NCBI RefSeq assembly: GCF_018691265.1
Contig: NW_024881313.1
Coordinates: 768,501 to 832,500 of the forward strand
Direction of reading: 5' to 3'
DNA from: Tyto alba
Taxonomy: Eukaryota; Chordata; Aves; Strigiformes; Tytonidae
Length of the DNA stretch: 64,000 nucleotides
Shown here: in pieces, positions 1 to 14,574 of the stretch
How the letters are laid out: every line of letters begins with the position of its first letter
Numbering within the stretch: the first letter of the stretch is position 1
Notes under the pieces: model-generated
What the model was told of the DNA's origin: nothing
Seen by the model: the letters and a program-made list of their open reading frames with translations, nothing else
Databases searched by the model: none
Translations under genes and position numbers: made by a program

Positions 1-655
1 TAACCTCCTAATAACACATTTAGTTTCTGTTGGCTTAAACTGTAGTAGCACTGAGAACTTGGAAATTGCATTAGTCCACACGGTATGATTTTTCTCTCCT
101 TTTTCTTTCTTTACCAAGAAAGGTTCTGAATTAACTCTTTTTATTTTCAAATGGGTTGAAGTAAAAATTTGTAATACATTTATAAATTCCTAATGGTATT
201 CCCTTCTTTTTTTTTTTTTTTTTTCCTTTTTTTTCTCCTAGATCCTTTGCAGTATTTTTATAGAACATAAAAGGTATCTTCTTACATAGGTGCAGCTGAC
301 AAACTTAATATTAATTAGCAGCTCACCCTTTGGGTTCCTGTGGGTTCAGTAGCAGCTGGACATGTGACATCTCTTTGTATATGCTGTATAGAATGTACAG
401 TGCCTTGCAGAAATACCTATCTATGGTCAGGTCCATGTATATAAGGCGAGTATCCTTCATATTAGCATTTAGCTCTACACACTCTAACAGTGCATGCAAT
501 AGTTTACCTTCCCAATACATGCAGGTTTTCAAGGTAAAAAACATCAGTGGCCTTAAAGAGGAACATTAATACACATAAATAGCCCACACAGATATGCTTC
601 CTTGCATGAATGAAATTACTGCATGTAATAAACACTGAAAGGCTGAAAACATATT

Positions 656-679
656 AAAAAAAAAAAAAAAAAAAAAAAA
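656..679 (+). repeat. A24 tract preceded by AATAAA
   Basis: An uninterrupted run of 24 A. A perfect AATAAA lies at 627-632, 23 bases before the run, the spacing of a genuine polyadenylation site. This could be a retrocopied 3' end or chance in AT-rich DNA; no recognised gene lies upstream. Confidence 0.8.
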
Positions 680-2940
680 GTCAAAGCAACATTTGAAATC
701 TCTCTAATGTGGATGTAGATACAGTGTAGACATAATGTAGATACAATCAAAATGTGACTGTGGAAGGCCTTACGGTGTGTGAAATGTATATAAACTCTGC
801 TGGAAGAGAAAGGCAGGCAGACAGCAGGTACAGCGCTGCAGTGTGCTGGTGCTGCAGAAAAATGGTACTGGCAGCACCACTCTGCACAAGGACCCCAAGA
901 TGACCAAATGAAACTGCTCTGTTTTGCCCATAGTGATTAACTTGAAGCAAAATTGTCATCACATGGTATCATCAGCACACAGGGAAGAAAATTTATTTAA
1001 ATAGCCTGAAATTAACCTGGTGAAGGCAATGAACAATGATGCTGCACGTCACTGTGGACACCCAGACAACTCTACAGATTTTAGGAAGATAATACAGATA
1101 TGTAGAACATTAAATTTATTTTTATTGCTTATTCTCCTATGCCTGATTTTTTTTCTAAGTTAAATACTTCCAAAAAAATTAATGTAATGAGGAAAAGCAG
1201 CACAGAACTATCTCAGGTAGGCAGTCTTTGATGATATTTAGCATTGAAAAAACAATAACAATTAATACTTGGAAAATATTCCTCTGTTTAGTCTAACCAT
1301 GTTCATGGAATTTGTATCAGTTTTTTGTGCATTTCTAGTAGAAAGATTTCTTAATGGGAATATTGACTAAGATAACAGTTGCATGATGCTTTATTGTAAT
1401 TCATTAAAGAAGTTTTTATGTTAAAAGCTATGCCAGAATATTTTCAGCAGTACAAAGCTCACTTTAGATTCATCTGGAAATAGAAATAGTGCCATCTGAC
1501 CTCAGTATATAGTCAAATTATGAATGTTTTATATCAAGTATCTGAGAGATCCCCGCTGGGTTAATGTCTTCCACATCACAAAGATAAGAAGAAATAACGT
1601 TAATTCTAAATTATTAGAGCTTTCTAGGAAGCTCACAGTAATAGATGACTAATGTTAGAGAATGTTTAAAATAATACATAAATTAATCTTCTAAGAAATC
1701 TTCCCAAGGTGCCTGTGATATGCAAATCTCCAGTTTTGCAGGTTCTTCTGTCAGTGCAGCCAACTTCAGTTATAGTAAACAATGTAGGGAGCTGATTTTT
1801 GATACTATATTGGTTGAGGGTAATATTGATGGTTTGTCTGAAAAATGTTGGCCAGTTTTTGAAATCTGTTGATATAATGTATGTATGACAACTGCTAGCA
1901 TGTACAAAAAAAAAATAAGCTCTTGCAAGTTCAAGAATCTTTCAGCAAAAGTTGAGCTTTCCTCACTGATACTGCTGTTACTGAGACAGATTTTTCTTCA
2001 TAGTGAAGGAGGAAGTTTTCAGAAAGTAATTATTATTTGTAATGAACTGTGGAAAGTGTTGGACTGCATTAATAGATTTGCTTGAACTCAGTTTCATTTA
2101 CTGGACCTAACATGCTGAGAAACTTCCGTGGCCCCCAGTAAAGTAAGAGTTTCAACTGTGCTGGAAATATTAAATCAGACCTAGTCTAATTAAGGTAACT
2201 GTCAAATAATTTGTAACAGTTATGTTTAATATCTCCAATAATTTAAAATGTGAATTAAATGCTCTTTAAAATCTTAAATTGATCATCAGCACTGTAATCA
2301 AACTTTAGCAGCAACTTGGTCTGGGGCTGGAGGATGCTGGCATGCCCAGCAGCGTGGTCACCGTGCATTTCTTCCTCACCCGCCACCAGCCTGGAAGTAC
2401 AGGAGGAAGGATTTTTAACTGTTTGGGTTGTAGTTCCTGCTTAAACACTTGTTCCCTGTCTCTTTGCCAGAAGAGGCACTGGATGTGATGGAAACATGAG
2501 CTTGAGCAGTTTAATAACTTGAATTACATTGGCCTTGCTTGAGGAGCCTCACTTATGGGAAGATGCACCTGCAGGAGGGAATGTGGTACCACAGATCTCC
2601 CCAAGCTAGAGGAGCTCTGCACACCTGCTGGAGGAGACTCCATCAGTTCCCTTGTCCACTTAAGCTTTGATGGTTTCCATAGAAAGGTTCAGCAATTAAC
2701 AGGCACTGAAAGCTACATTGATTTTTTTGTTTTTCAGGAAGTGGTTTAAAACCAACAATTTCTTTTCCAGAAGCTAGCAAGCAGCTCTCAGCTGCAAACA
2801 AAATAGTCATTATTGTTCTTACTAATTTCCATTACCATGTCACCAATGCCAATAATGATAACATGAAATTCTTAAGTCAACTGAACTGTTTAGTTCTATA
2901 CATCTCTAGGTCCATAACAGTTTCCATTCTTATTTTTTAA

Positions 2941-3052
2941 AAAATGAAACAAAACAGAAAAAAAAAAAAAAAACAACAACAACAACAACAACAACAAAAA
3001 AAAAAAAAACCAAACAAACAAACAAAAAAAAACAGAACAAAACAAGAAAACT
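2941..3052 (+). repeat. A-rich low-complexity block with (CAA)n
   Basis: A-runs flank about eight CAA units at 2974-2996, followed by CAAA units. It is a simple repeat with no coding content. Confidence 0.9.
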
Positions 3053-4083
3053 TAAAGCTACCATGACTGTTCTTTTGAGGTTTACCTTTGCAATGAGTTC
3101 ATCTATGTGGATAGAATGGGGGCCTGGAAGCTTTCCTGACTATGTACAAGTTATGTAGAATATCTCTTAATTCACAGTAGTCCTATTTAAATTCTAATCA
3201 GTTTAAAGGGGGCAACATCTCAAGTGATTTGTTGAACTGGGGTGTCTTTTTTGTCTCAATAAGGCACATTATTGGCAATATCATTAAAGAGATCAGGACA
3301 ATTCAATGAATAGTAGTTTATGGTCATTCTCCTCCAGCCAACAGACTCTACACTAGTTAAGCAGAACAGCAGCGGTAAGGAAAATCTGAGTTTCATTCTT
3401 CCCCTCACCCCCAAGCAGAGGACGCTTAATATTTTTCTTAGAGCATCATCTCATACAGCTCTCTTGAAGTTTATGACCACAAATCATACCAAGCTATCAT
3501 TTCTGTGAGTTTGTAGCTCAGCCAAAAAGAGATGCATGTGGGAGAAGCTCATTTCTAGTCTGCAAGACTTTAACATTTCCAATTGTGTGCCTGGAGCTGC
3601 TGAACGGACATGTATTAAAACTGTATATGGGTAAGAATTTCTAGTGACAAGGAAAATTTAATTTATAATTAGAATGTTGATTTGACTTTCGATTGTGTCA
3701 TTTTGGAAAGGCCAAATAACATTATACTGTTAAACATCCAAATTAATGATTTATTTATAGTGAATTTTAGGGGGAAAGAGATAAAACCTTGTACTAAATC
3801 ATGTCTAGTAAGAGGTGACTGGACATGCAGTTAAAGTAAGAACAATAACTAAAGATAATATTGTCAAAAATAGATTTCCATGGAAAAAAACTTAAAAGGT
3901 TTCTAGTCCCCTCAGGTGTGTATGTGCATCCACTGCCATACATGGTTTTTGCAGTGTGCAGTAGCCCTGTAAGAAATAGTTCATGCCACCTTTTCTTAGC
4001 TTTCAATGAGAAGAAGGAATCCTGAAATCATGTGAGGTGGCAAACTTAACATCAATGGGCTTTCTAGTAGTAGTCTTCTGAGC

Positions 4084-4109
4084 TTTTTTTTTAAAAAAAA
4101 AAAAAAAAA
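4084..4109. repeat. T9-A17 inverted homopolymer
   Basis: A T-run followed directly by an A-run, potentially self-pairing. Simple low-complexity DNA. Confidence 0.85.
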
Positions 4110-7100
4110 TTCGACTAAGACTGTCTTGCTTACACATGCATAGGGAGTTGTAGGGAAACCCTAAAGGGTCTTACTGATGCAAGAAAGACATGTTCTGGTG
4201 GGAATTAAGTTCTCAGCTTATACTTGCAAGAGGAAGTGTCCTATTCACTTCAAGCTATTGGACACTGAATTATACTGACTTTCTCAGTCTCTTTTTGCTG
4301 TTCTTGTGTCTTCTCCATCAGTCTTGGCAGACTGAGTCTACCAATTTAGTAACATGACTAGACTCGGCCTTGGTAATGCTCTATAAAAATCAGTGTCAAA
4401 CAGGGCACAGTGGGGCAACCTAAATGTGATCTCTGCATTGCTTTCTTCTGTGTCCCTGCTGCAATGTTATCTACATGCAACTGTAAGCACTATGTAACAG
4501 TTCTGTTAATACAGTCGACGCTTTACCTCAGGCACAGAGAACTGTTTTACTTTTACCACTTTTGTAACTGCAAATAGTCATGTATCTGAACACCTGAGTC
4601 ATTTGATACTTTGCATGAACTGAAATGTTAGGTTAAGTGAGAAATAAAATGTGGAATTCTTTTGACATGTGGTAGCAACAGAATCTACATAGCAACACCA
4701 CACAGCTGTGTGTGCTCTAAGTGGTCTTAACCTATTTTAAGTATAATTTAGCTGTCTGAAGAGTGTAATAAAGGAATCCTAACACTCTCTATTTAAATTT
4801 TATCTTTATCTGGACAAGATTGCCACATATTCTGCACAAGTCCAAGTGAAACAAAAGCCAGAAATACAGGTTTGCAGAGTATTTTCTCATATGCTAAATC
4901 AAACCTTTCTGCAATGCATAAACAAAGGCAACAGATCTGTGAAGCTACAGATACCCAGTGTCTGAGTTAGAAGAGCAGAAAGTGTAAGGTCCCAGCCTAA
5001 TGCGGATACACAAGAGCTGCCAGCATCAGTGGTTTGGGGCTGAAGAAGGGTGTGCAAATCTTAACTTAAATTTTATCATGGGTTGGCCTATATCCACTGA
5101 AATTTTCTCAGTTTAGGTTTGTTAACCTAAAACACTCTGCTGTGAACCAGGTGATTTATGTTTAGTTGCAACTCCAGATCTGTAAAATTGGCTTGAGCGT
5201 AGGCTCTGGAATACAACACTTATACAGGCAAGCTGTCTTTGATTTCAGGTTTCTTAGAGGCTTGCATGCAAAATTGCCTCATTGCTTGAATTGATACCTC
5301 TAATTAAACAGATTCTGTGTGCTGCAATGGTTGTCCTTTAGTATTACAGCTCAAACTAATACCTGGTGTAACTCTCCTTAAGTCACTGGAATTCTGGAGA
5401 GATAGGCCACTTTTTCTCAACACAGTCTTTTTCAGTAAGTTTATGGGGCTTTTTAAATGCCATTTCTAGATCCAAGAAGTACGTTCTTGCCTCTGGAATG
5501 ATCCTATTCTTTTTTAAAGATGTGATATGAGAAAGAAAAGGTGGAAGTCTTAGTGCGTCTTTGACAATATGCTTAGAGTACCTTAATTTTCATCTTACAT
5601 TTACAGTTTCATGATGTGTTTCTCTTCTTATGTGGTGTATCTTGGTGTTTTGTGGGCTTGTTTTGTTTTTAAATAAAGTAGTGCCAAATTCTGGATTATG
5701 CAAACAAATTCTCTCCTGTATATGGTGATGTGGGACAAGCATTTGGGGTTTTGATTCATCCTACAAATTGAACACCCTTGGTAAAGTTTTAATTCCCTTT
5801 CAGTAGTTTTTAATACTTTGTGTAATGCTCATTGTTATGGAACATTTTGTATGTTTAGTCAGATGGAGTCATGCAAATAAGAGATAGACCCTACTGCTGC
5901 ATGAATGAATTAAAAAAGAATTGACATTTGTGATGTCATTCCACTGATGGAAGGATTGGAATAGTTAAATATATGCAGAAGTATTTGCAGGACTGAGGTT
6001 TCTCTGTGGCTTAGCAAATCCTTGCATTTCTATAGCAATCTGACAATTGGTTGGCTCACTTCACTGGTTTAATATAATTTAATTTTCTTGGAAATCTATT
6101 GTATGATTACCTCTTATAGAAAGTAAAGATGGTTGCAGTATGTGAGACTTCCTCCACTCCTTAGCAGCAAACCAGGAGGATATGGGGAGGGATCCATCTT
6201 GTCGACACATGGTTCCATTAAAGGCTCTTTGCACTTGCCTTGCCCTTTTGTATATCAAATTCATTAAAATTCAAAGGTGGTAGAGTTTGGAAGGGGGTCA
6301 CTTTCTCATCTCCTGAAATAAAAATATATTGAGAAATCACTTGTAGTATCTTATATGCAGTTAAAGAAATATCTGTTGCCTATGTTGAGGGGATTCATTT
6401 TCTATTTTAATGTGGAAAAGTACTAAAATTATTAGGAACATGTAAAATAATGTGATGCAAAGAAGTCAGATGAACATTATAACTTCACTCCAAATAGTAA
6501 AAGCAAAGCAGTGCAATGACTTACAAGAATCAGAGCAAATACTTTTATATATAACATACTTAATAACATCTAGAATTATAATAGCTAGACTTAACGTTGA
6601 TAAGCCTCATGATTCTGATCCTTCTGATCTACATGGATTATCAGAAGAGTCTGCACAGGAATTTTTCTCCTCTTCTTACTGTAATCTTTTGTATCATAGT
6701 TAAAAGGCCTGGTAGCAATGACTTTCAAAAACCACATTTACTTTAGTATCTCTCAAATAACTGTGTTATGTAGCAGCACCAGAGTTAATTCTTCTGTTTT
6801 GTTTTGTCTTTCTAGCAGAGAGATGCTTAAAAATGAAACAAAACATGTGAACTAAGACCTTCATTTTTTGCTGTGGAGTGACAGTTTTAGTGTGTTATGC
6901 CCAAGGCTTGATATTTTTGGGCACCTGAGTAACGAGGTAGATGAAACACAGTCTTTGAATGGAAAGAACTGAAATGTTTGAGGTGGGTTGTTTTTATACT
7001 AGGCTTGTTTCTAGATACGTTTACAGTTAGTTCAAGAAATGCTGAATTCTAGACCATGAATAACTGTGAAAGCGAAATTGGTGAATGTCTAACCTGATTT

Positions 7101-7517
7101 TGTGATGCACACAAAGTGAAATTTTAATAGCTATGTAGGGCAATAAGTAAATATGCTGAGCAAGGTGATCACATGAACAAGAAGGGAGCTCCATAAAAAG
7201 CTATTTAAATTCTTTATATCTCTCTCCTATGTGTAGTTCCTGGGACAGAGACTATAACATTTTAAGATGCCCTGATAGTGTATCAGAACATAGCTAGGCT
7301 GACTGAAGAGCAGGCAAGGAAAGGTACTATTACTTGGGCTCTTATCATACTCCTTTTTTTTTGGAGAGGGTTTCAGGCTGTTCCTGACCTATGTAAAAAT
7401 GCAGATGAATAGTATTTGTCATTTCCACCATGCCTTGCCATCCCTAGCCAGCAGTGAAATCTGCACATCGGTATGCAGAGCATTCCTTGCCACCTTTTAT
7501 AGCACTGTGAGGTTTGG

Positions 7518-7572
7518 GTTTTTTTTTTGGTTTGGTTTGGTTTGGTTTGGTTTTCTTTTGTTTTGTTTTTTG
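7518..7572 (+). repeat. (GGTTT)n simple repeat with T-run
   Basis: A T-run is followed by about five GGTTT units at 7529-7552 and then TTTTG units. Simple repeat. Confidence 0.9.
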
Positions 7573-9250
7573 TTTAGAATTCTCCCATATAAAATGGTAA
7601 CCAAAGATACACTAGATACTGTTCTGCAGCCTTTTGTTTGATGCTACAAGCTGTGTGGTTGATTCGGGAAACCTTATGACAAAATCTGTGTCAGAATCTA
7701 TAAAAATTTCATTGCTGTTTGGGTGAAGAAAAAGTTCTGAATAGAGTGAATAATAACATGTGGATCTATCATAGAATAATTTTATGTTACATGATAGTAA
7801 AATGCTCATAGGAACATCTGGATAGGATACAGAAAAGCTAAAAAGTCATAACTGATTTCATATAGCTTAAATAAATATAAATGTATTGTAGGGTTACGTT
7901 TGTCTTTTTTGGCCAATAGTTTATGCTACTTTACTGAAAACTTATGTGTAAATGTAACTGGATTGTAATCAATAGAATTACCCACCAATAAGCACCATTT
8001 ATATTAGCTAGGGGCAGGGATTCCCATTCAATAAATCTGTGGAGGACAAGCCTTTATTTCTGTGGATGCAGCCTGGAGCATCCAACATGTCATGGATTAG
8101 ATAAATTGGGTCTGACATGCCTGTGTTTCTGGAAAATAGGACAAAAATTTCTTTTGTCCTTTGTTTCTTGTCTGCAAAAGCAGTGGCGCTTCCCCTCCAC
8201 CTATAGGTAATGATAGGAGATAATTTTTCTTGCTTGAAAATTTTTTTTTTAAATTTAGGCATGTTTAACATAAAGATATAAAAAATGGACATGCCGGCAT
8301 TTTCACAAATATCAGGAGAAGGATAGTCAGTCAACCTACTAACTGCCACGTATCCCTGCTCTCAAATCATTTGCCTAAATCAGCTCCATCAGGTGTAAGC
8401 TTGCCAAAATTTAAGGTTCCATAGCCCTTCTTTATAAATAGCCATTTTGTTAAAACTTCTCCACTGAAAAAGAATGTGTTCACTTTCCCAGAAAGACACT
8501 AGCCCTGTGGTTAAGGGATTTTTGTGGGCTACTGGAAACTCAAGCTAAATTCCTTCATGAAGTGAATACATATTTACACAAATCTAAATGGCTCCATAAA
8601 GAGATTATTGTGCAAATATCCCCAGTTAGTCAACAGCCCAACTATTGGGATAATTCCCTGAGGCAGTGGGGGTTTACAGAGCAGGCTTCAATATGGACCT
8701 TTCATTAAAATACAGACCTCAATTTATTTCTATTTTTGAAACTTTTATAAGGATTTTCTTCCATAAGTAGGTGTGAGAATGTAGCTTATGTATAGATCTG
8801 CAGGGAAGACAAATTCTAATGGAACTTGGCAACACAGAAAAAAGTTAAATTTGACAGTGTTTTCTCTCTCCTATTCACAAACAATGGCATCCTGAAGCAA
8901 CGCATCAGCCAGAATGTCACAGAAGTATAGTTATGATTATTTATCCATAACTTTGTGATTGAAGGGGCATGTGCAACACCAAAGCCTGATTCAAGGGAGA
9001 TGGGATTCTTATTGCTTACTGGCATAAAACGTGGTTTCAAACTGGTCCTCTGCGACAGAGAACAAAGAGACAGCTTTATAAAAGTGAATTCAAGATAGTC
9101 TGATTTGTCATTTTTTTTTCTGCTGCAGAAGAGCCATGGATGGATCTGTTAGTGAGAACGAAGGTAGCCAGATTACACAGAAGAGCATTTAGATGTTCAG
9201 AGAGTTACTCAAACTCTGTTATTTTAAGCCCTCATGCCTTTGAAATTTGT

Positions 9251-9273
9251 ACTTTTTTTTTTTTTTTTTTTTT
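9251..9273 (+). repeat. Poly(T) tract
   Basis: An uninterrupted T-run of about 23 bases in otherwise unique intron sequence. Confidence 0.85.
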
Positions 9274-11595
9274 GACAGCTCAAAGTGTTACTCAAATGTG
9301 AATTTTTGTGGAGTCTCACAAAGAACCAGATTTTGATGGTTTCAAGCTCTGATGTTTAAGTCTGCCACCATAGACACTGTGAAGAGCTCATTGTGCCATA
9401 AAACACTTGCAGGACCACCTTTCACTGGCACTTTTCACAGTCTTCCCTGCTCTGATTTGTAGGGAGCTGGATTCAACTCTGACTTCACAGCTTTAATATA
9501 TGTGGGCCAATGCTCTTACAGAACACTATATAAAATATGTTCATGTGATCTTTCTCACAGTTAGGAAACCCAATGTTTTCTTCAATAGTCCTAATAAAAC
9601 TTTCTTATATATCTTTATCTGTTACATTACATCATGGTGTGGATTTTTGCTTACACTTTTTGAATATAGAAACTTACTGGCTTATGGAGTAGCTATTTTC
9701 TTGGCAGTAACTGTGTCTAGGGAAGCACAGTCCCACAGTTTTTGAATGAAATAAAAACATTTATTCTTCAGGATATACTGTGAATTAAAACCTAGAAACT
9801 GTTTTCCAGCATATCATATGACATGTATTTATTTCTGTTTAAAAAGACAAAAACAAAATAAAAAGGAAAAACATTTGAATTGCACAAGAGCTGTGTGTGA
9901 TTGCAATAAATAGTTTTTGGCAATGATGTTAGTATTTTCTAGATACACTACAGTTACACAACTATCACTTTTTAAGTATGTTATAACATGTCCTATTTAA
10001 ACGTCATTAAAACTAAATCTGTGACTGAATATAGAATTTTCATAAAACATCTGTCTAATTGATTCTGGCCAAGGTTCAAATTTCTCCCATTGATTTCCAA
10101 CATCCCATTCTTTTATTTCCATTCTTCTTCTGCCTACTGCCTTCTTACTTCTCCTTGGATTTCCTTTCTTTTCACTTTTCCCCCTCCCAAATTTGATGCA
10201 AACTCCTTACCCTTAACATCATCTTGAGGGTTTTATGCTTTATCAGCACCTGCTCTCCTTTCATGGTTGACCTGTTGCTGAACTCCAAACCTTGTACTGC
10301 AGTTCAGAACTGGTAATCATTTGCATTCCTTGATTTTGTCAGACAAATGAAGAATGGCTGTCTTGATTGGTACAGAAAAGCAAAAGTTCTAAGAAACTCA
10401 TTGACAATCTGCAAATTTCTGGTGAATTAATAGACTCATCGCTTTATGCTGTAAGGCTGCTATCTTTTTAGTATGCATGCCTTTGTCTTATGTGTGTGCC
10501 CAAACTGCTTTATTGCAGCCACTGTAGTTAACCTTCAATTTTGGGCAATGGGGCAACAAAGCGACATCTGATTTCACATCTGTCTAAGACAGTGTGATGT
10601 AAACTGACCTCGACTGCTTAATGCTGAAGGGAATGATTCTAATCTAATCATTAAGTGTTCAGGTGGTACTTAACAGGAGATAGGAAGATTTTTCTCTCCC
10701 CAGAGTGGAGTGCAATCAATCTTTTTTATTTCCCCTCTCCCCTTTTTTTTTTCCTTTTTTAACTGCCTGCTGATGAAAATCCAGAGATAAGTCACGGCTG
10801 GACACAGTGCATGTGTGCTTTGAGGTGGCATAAAATTCTGTTCTAGTAAGGCTCAAACTTGAGAGTTAACTAAAAATTTTATCCCTCTCAACGTGTCTCT
10901 CTGGGGGAATCAGACAACCAAGAACTGTCTTTCTTTGCTTCTGAATACAAAGCATGGTCTGCCTGCTAGGATAATTTCTATTTTTCATCAACTTCTTTTC
11001 CCAGAAAGTCTTGGTCACAGATAGAGCCTCAGGCTCTTGGTTTTCGCACAAACAACACTGTCTCCTGAGGGCTGAACTGGTTTAGTTTCATTAAAGTATA
11101 GTGGAAATTTTATGAAAAGTAATGGGTTGGTGTTTAGAGACAATCAGATCACGTGATCCAATAGTTTTTCTGGGTTTACATCCTGAGAAAGAATAGAATG
11201 AAAGATATTAATGTTTGCTTGTTCAGTTTACTTGTCTTTAAGAACTTTAGATATTTAATTCAGAGTGAGAAATCAGGTATTTCATGGTGGGAAAAGTTCC
11301 TGAGTCAAATAACTTGAAGTATTTTTAATTTAGAAATGCATATAGGAAAAAAATGACTATATGATGTATAATTTATCTTAATAAGTATCTTTCAAGCCAC
11401 CATGAACTGAATAGTGCTTTACGTCCAGGAGCTTGTCCTTTAAAAGTCACTTCTGTCTACTGTGGCTATGCTCACCATCCATTTGTAAATCTTGTGCTTT
11501 TGGTTCCACTCTACTTTTTCTCCCCATTAATGTTCAGTAAGAAGTATCATTTACCTACCTGTGAAAGACCAAAAACCTAATAGTTTTAAACATTT

Positions 11596-12546
11596 TGTTG
11601 GGTCTGTGTGTGTAGCAAGGAAGGGGACTACAGCAGTTAACTCCCTGTGAGAAGCTTCTCAAGGCTCCCCTGGCTCCAAGTCAGACCTGCCTCTGGCTGT
11701 GCCTCTGCAAGGACATATTTAAGAATGGGAACCTGGGAGGAGGAGTTGGAATTGTGAGGAGGAGTTGTGAGGAGGACACATATGCAAATGCCACTGTCAG
11801 TGGAAGAAATGAGGAGGGGGAAGAGATGCACCAGAGCAGAGACCCCCCCCTGCAGACCACAGTGAGAGGACAAGCTGTGCTCTTGCAGCCCATGGAGATC
11901 CATGGTGGAGCAGATGCCCACCTTCAGCCTGTGAAGGACTCCACACCAGATCAGATGGCTACACCCAAAGAAGGCCAGGACTCTGTGGGAAGAAGCCCCA
12001 GCTGCTGTAGTTTGGTGCTGGGAAGACTGCAACATATGGGGGCACTCACACTGGAGCAGTTCAGGAAGAGCTGCAGCCCATGGGAAGGACTCAAATTGGA
12101 GAAAGTTCATGGAGGACTGTCTCCTGTGAGAGGGGGCCACAGTGGAGCAGAGGAAGAGTGCAAGGAGTCCCACTAACCCTGAGGAGGAAGGAGCGTCAGA
12201 CTGGCCACAGCCCCCATCCCCTGCCCCCTGCACCACTGGGGGGAGGAGGTAGAGAAAAGGGAGCAGAGCTGAGCCCAGGAAGAAGGGAGGGGTGGGGGTA
12301 AGGTGTTTGTAAGATGTCCTACTCTGTTTGTTAAGTGTTGTTAGTGTTTGAATTAAATTGATGTTATTTTTCTTCCGCTAATGAGTCTGTCTTTTGCCTG
12401 TGACCATAAGGGGTGAGTCATCTCTCCCTGCCCTAACCTCGATTCCCAAGTTTTTTGCTTTATTTTCTCCTTTCCATTCCTGAGGGGGAAGGGATGAGTG
12501 AGCAGCTGTGTGGTGCTCCGTTGTCTTCTGGGCTCAAACCAGGACA
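11596..12546 (+). mobile_element. Solo LTR of an avian-type endogenous retrovirus (copy 1)
   Basis: A GC-rich block of about 950 bp sits sharply within AT-rich intron, starts TGTT and ends GACA (TG...CA). It carries phrases typical of bird ERV LTRs, such as CCATGGAGATCCATGG and repeated GCTGCAG/CTCCA-type segments. It aligns by eye over its whole length with the second copy at 36.5 kb, which lies in the opposite orientation. The sense strand is taken as + because the second copy, read the same way, has AATAAA about 190 bp before its end; here the site is degenerate (AATTAAA near 12350). There is no gag/pol/env interior nor a partner LTR, so it is a solo LTR. Target-site duplication is not clean; AACAT occurs at 11589-11593 and 12547-12551. 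Open frames inside it are compositional. Subfamily assignment (ERVL-like?) needs a repeat library. Confidence 0.82.
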
Positions 12547-14574
12547 AACATATATGTGGACTGGTTTTTGTGAATCAAAAATTCTGAGACTGTAATAGTT
12601 ACTGATGTATTGTGTAAGCATTTATGTCTTTATGCATGGGAAATAAAAATTAAAAATGTGGGTTTGTTTCAATAAGTATGCATATTTGTTATGTACATAT
12701 CTGTAGGCGGTCCTATGTATGCAGAAACTGCTAGATTAATTCAGGGGGGAAACTTGACCCAGTCCATGCAACACTGGAATAGATTCACAGAGGTATTTTT
12801 CATGTCTGTTGTTGTGTGCTACCTAGAAGACCAACAGCAAAGTGGATCTACGTAACCATAGATTTTCCATCACTCTTTTCTCTGTGCACCTCACTCCATC
12901 TTTCCTTTTCTCTCTTTCTGTAGAGCTAGCTTTGACCTGAGCAGACTTTGCTCTTTTGACTTGGATTCTGCCATCCTTCTCCTAACTCAATCACTTCCCA
13001 TGTCAATCTACCAGTTATTCAGTAAAAGAGAAGAGATTTGACACCTAGCAGAAGAACGAAGTGGTGCTCTGGAAACATGCAGTAATTGTTGGCCTTAAGT
13101 TCCACTTACTCTTGCAGTATGCAGTTAAAAATGTGTAAAAACTATTTCCAGTGAATTATTAATAAAACTTGCTGAAGTTGAGCTTTTCCAGTGCTAAATG
13201 GAAGACTCATTGCTGCAGAGCACTGTTTTCATAGAGTTTACTAGTGGAGTATGTCCATTTCATGATATTAGTTATATATTTGTCTCAGTTGTATGCTTGT
13301 TTAATTTAAAGTAAAGACATCAGAAGCTAATCGTTATTTCTATCCTAAGCATGCTTTTGAAAAATGGCACTTTTAAAATTGCTAATATATTCATCATAAA
13401 AATGAAATATTATATGAAAATCTGTTTGCAATACAGTGTTGTTATGATTAATAAACCTTGGAAGTCTGTGCTCAATATATCGTAAACATGACCTTTATAA
13501 AAACATCAGAAAAATCCAAAACCAGAATATGCCAGCTCAAGATTTTTTTAAAATGTCAAAAAGTGTAAATCTTTAAAATTAATGTGATTTTTATAATACT
13601 TGGTTGAAGATTATATTTTTGCTTTATTAATTCATTTATGGTGGAGGTTTTCATGAGTTTTTGTGGTTATGATCTATTGGGAGACTGTGACCCGAGGAGA
13701 ACACACTTTGGGATAAGTCTTAATGCCCTTCAGTAGCTTCCTCCCTGTCGTTCAATACTTTTATCCATTTAGTTTTTAACAATATTTTTGCTAGGCCTGT
13801 AGTTGTTTAGATCTGGTAAAGTCTAGTAGCCCTCCAGTAGAGGCTACTAACCACATACTCAGACACGCTGGTTAGGAGACATCCATGATGTGCTAGTCAA
13901 TAATGGTGGGGTCAGTACAGCACTATCAGAAAATTTCTTTATCTGCTGAAAGCTATAGAGAGACACGGTACATGCCATTTTGGCGAAATGCATGTCTGTA
14001 ACATTATGCCCTTCCTCTAACATCACCGTATTGCAGTGCTCCTCTGAAAACTCCCATGTTTCCCACACACCTCAAGATGCACCTTAGCTTGAGTCTGAAT
14101 GTAAATCCTTATGCTTCAGGCTGTAAATCATACTGTGGGTAGCTGCTTTATGTGGAAATAGCTAGCTAAGATGAAGACCTTATGGTCATGAGAAGAAAAG
14201 GGAAAGCTGCTTTTCCTTTGATATCCATTTCCTGGCTTGGCATTACTGCTTGGTGGTAGGAATGTCTCTATATATTTCTATAGTACTCTAGGTAAGGCAT
14301 TTCCTTGGATTCACTTTCTTACTAAAGAAGTAGAAAGTTGTATAAAGCATGAGTGACAGGGGAAGGAACTGCAAAATAGAGCTGGAAATACATAGTTTGC
14401 CAAAAGTAAAGAGAATTATTAGTGCAGATGTGAACTCATCAGTCCACTCATCTTCCCTCTAGCATTTATGGCTAGAAAGGAAGAACAGGCTTTGGCATTG
14501 CATTTGCTATCATAAGAGCACTCAAGTCTGAGTGAAAGTGTGTTCAGTTCACTATTGGACTAAAACCAGAGAAG

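Noticed and set aside
8008..8349. 113-codon minus-strand open frame as a gene
   Set aside because: Composition follows the AT-rich background, with lysine runs from a T-tract; no recognisable domain or splice context.
11637..12301. Open frames of 70-199 codons on both strands near 12 kb
   Set aside because: They lie wholly within the solo LTR, overlap in several frames, and reflect GC-rich LTR composition without any retroviral protein motif.
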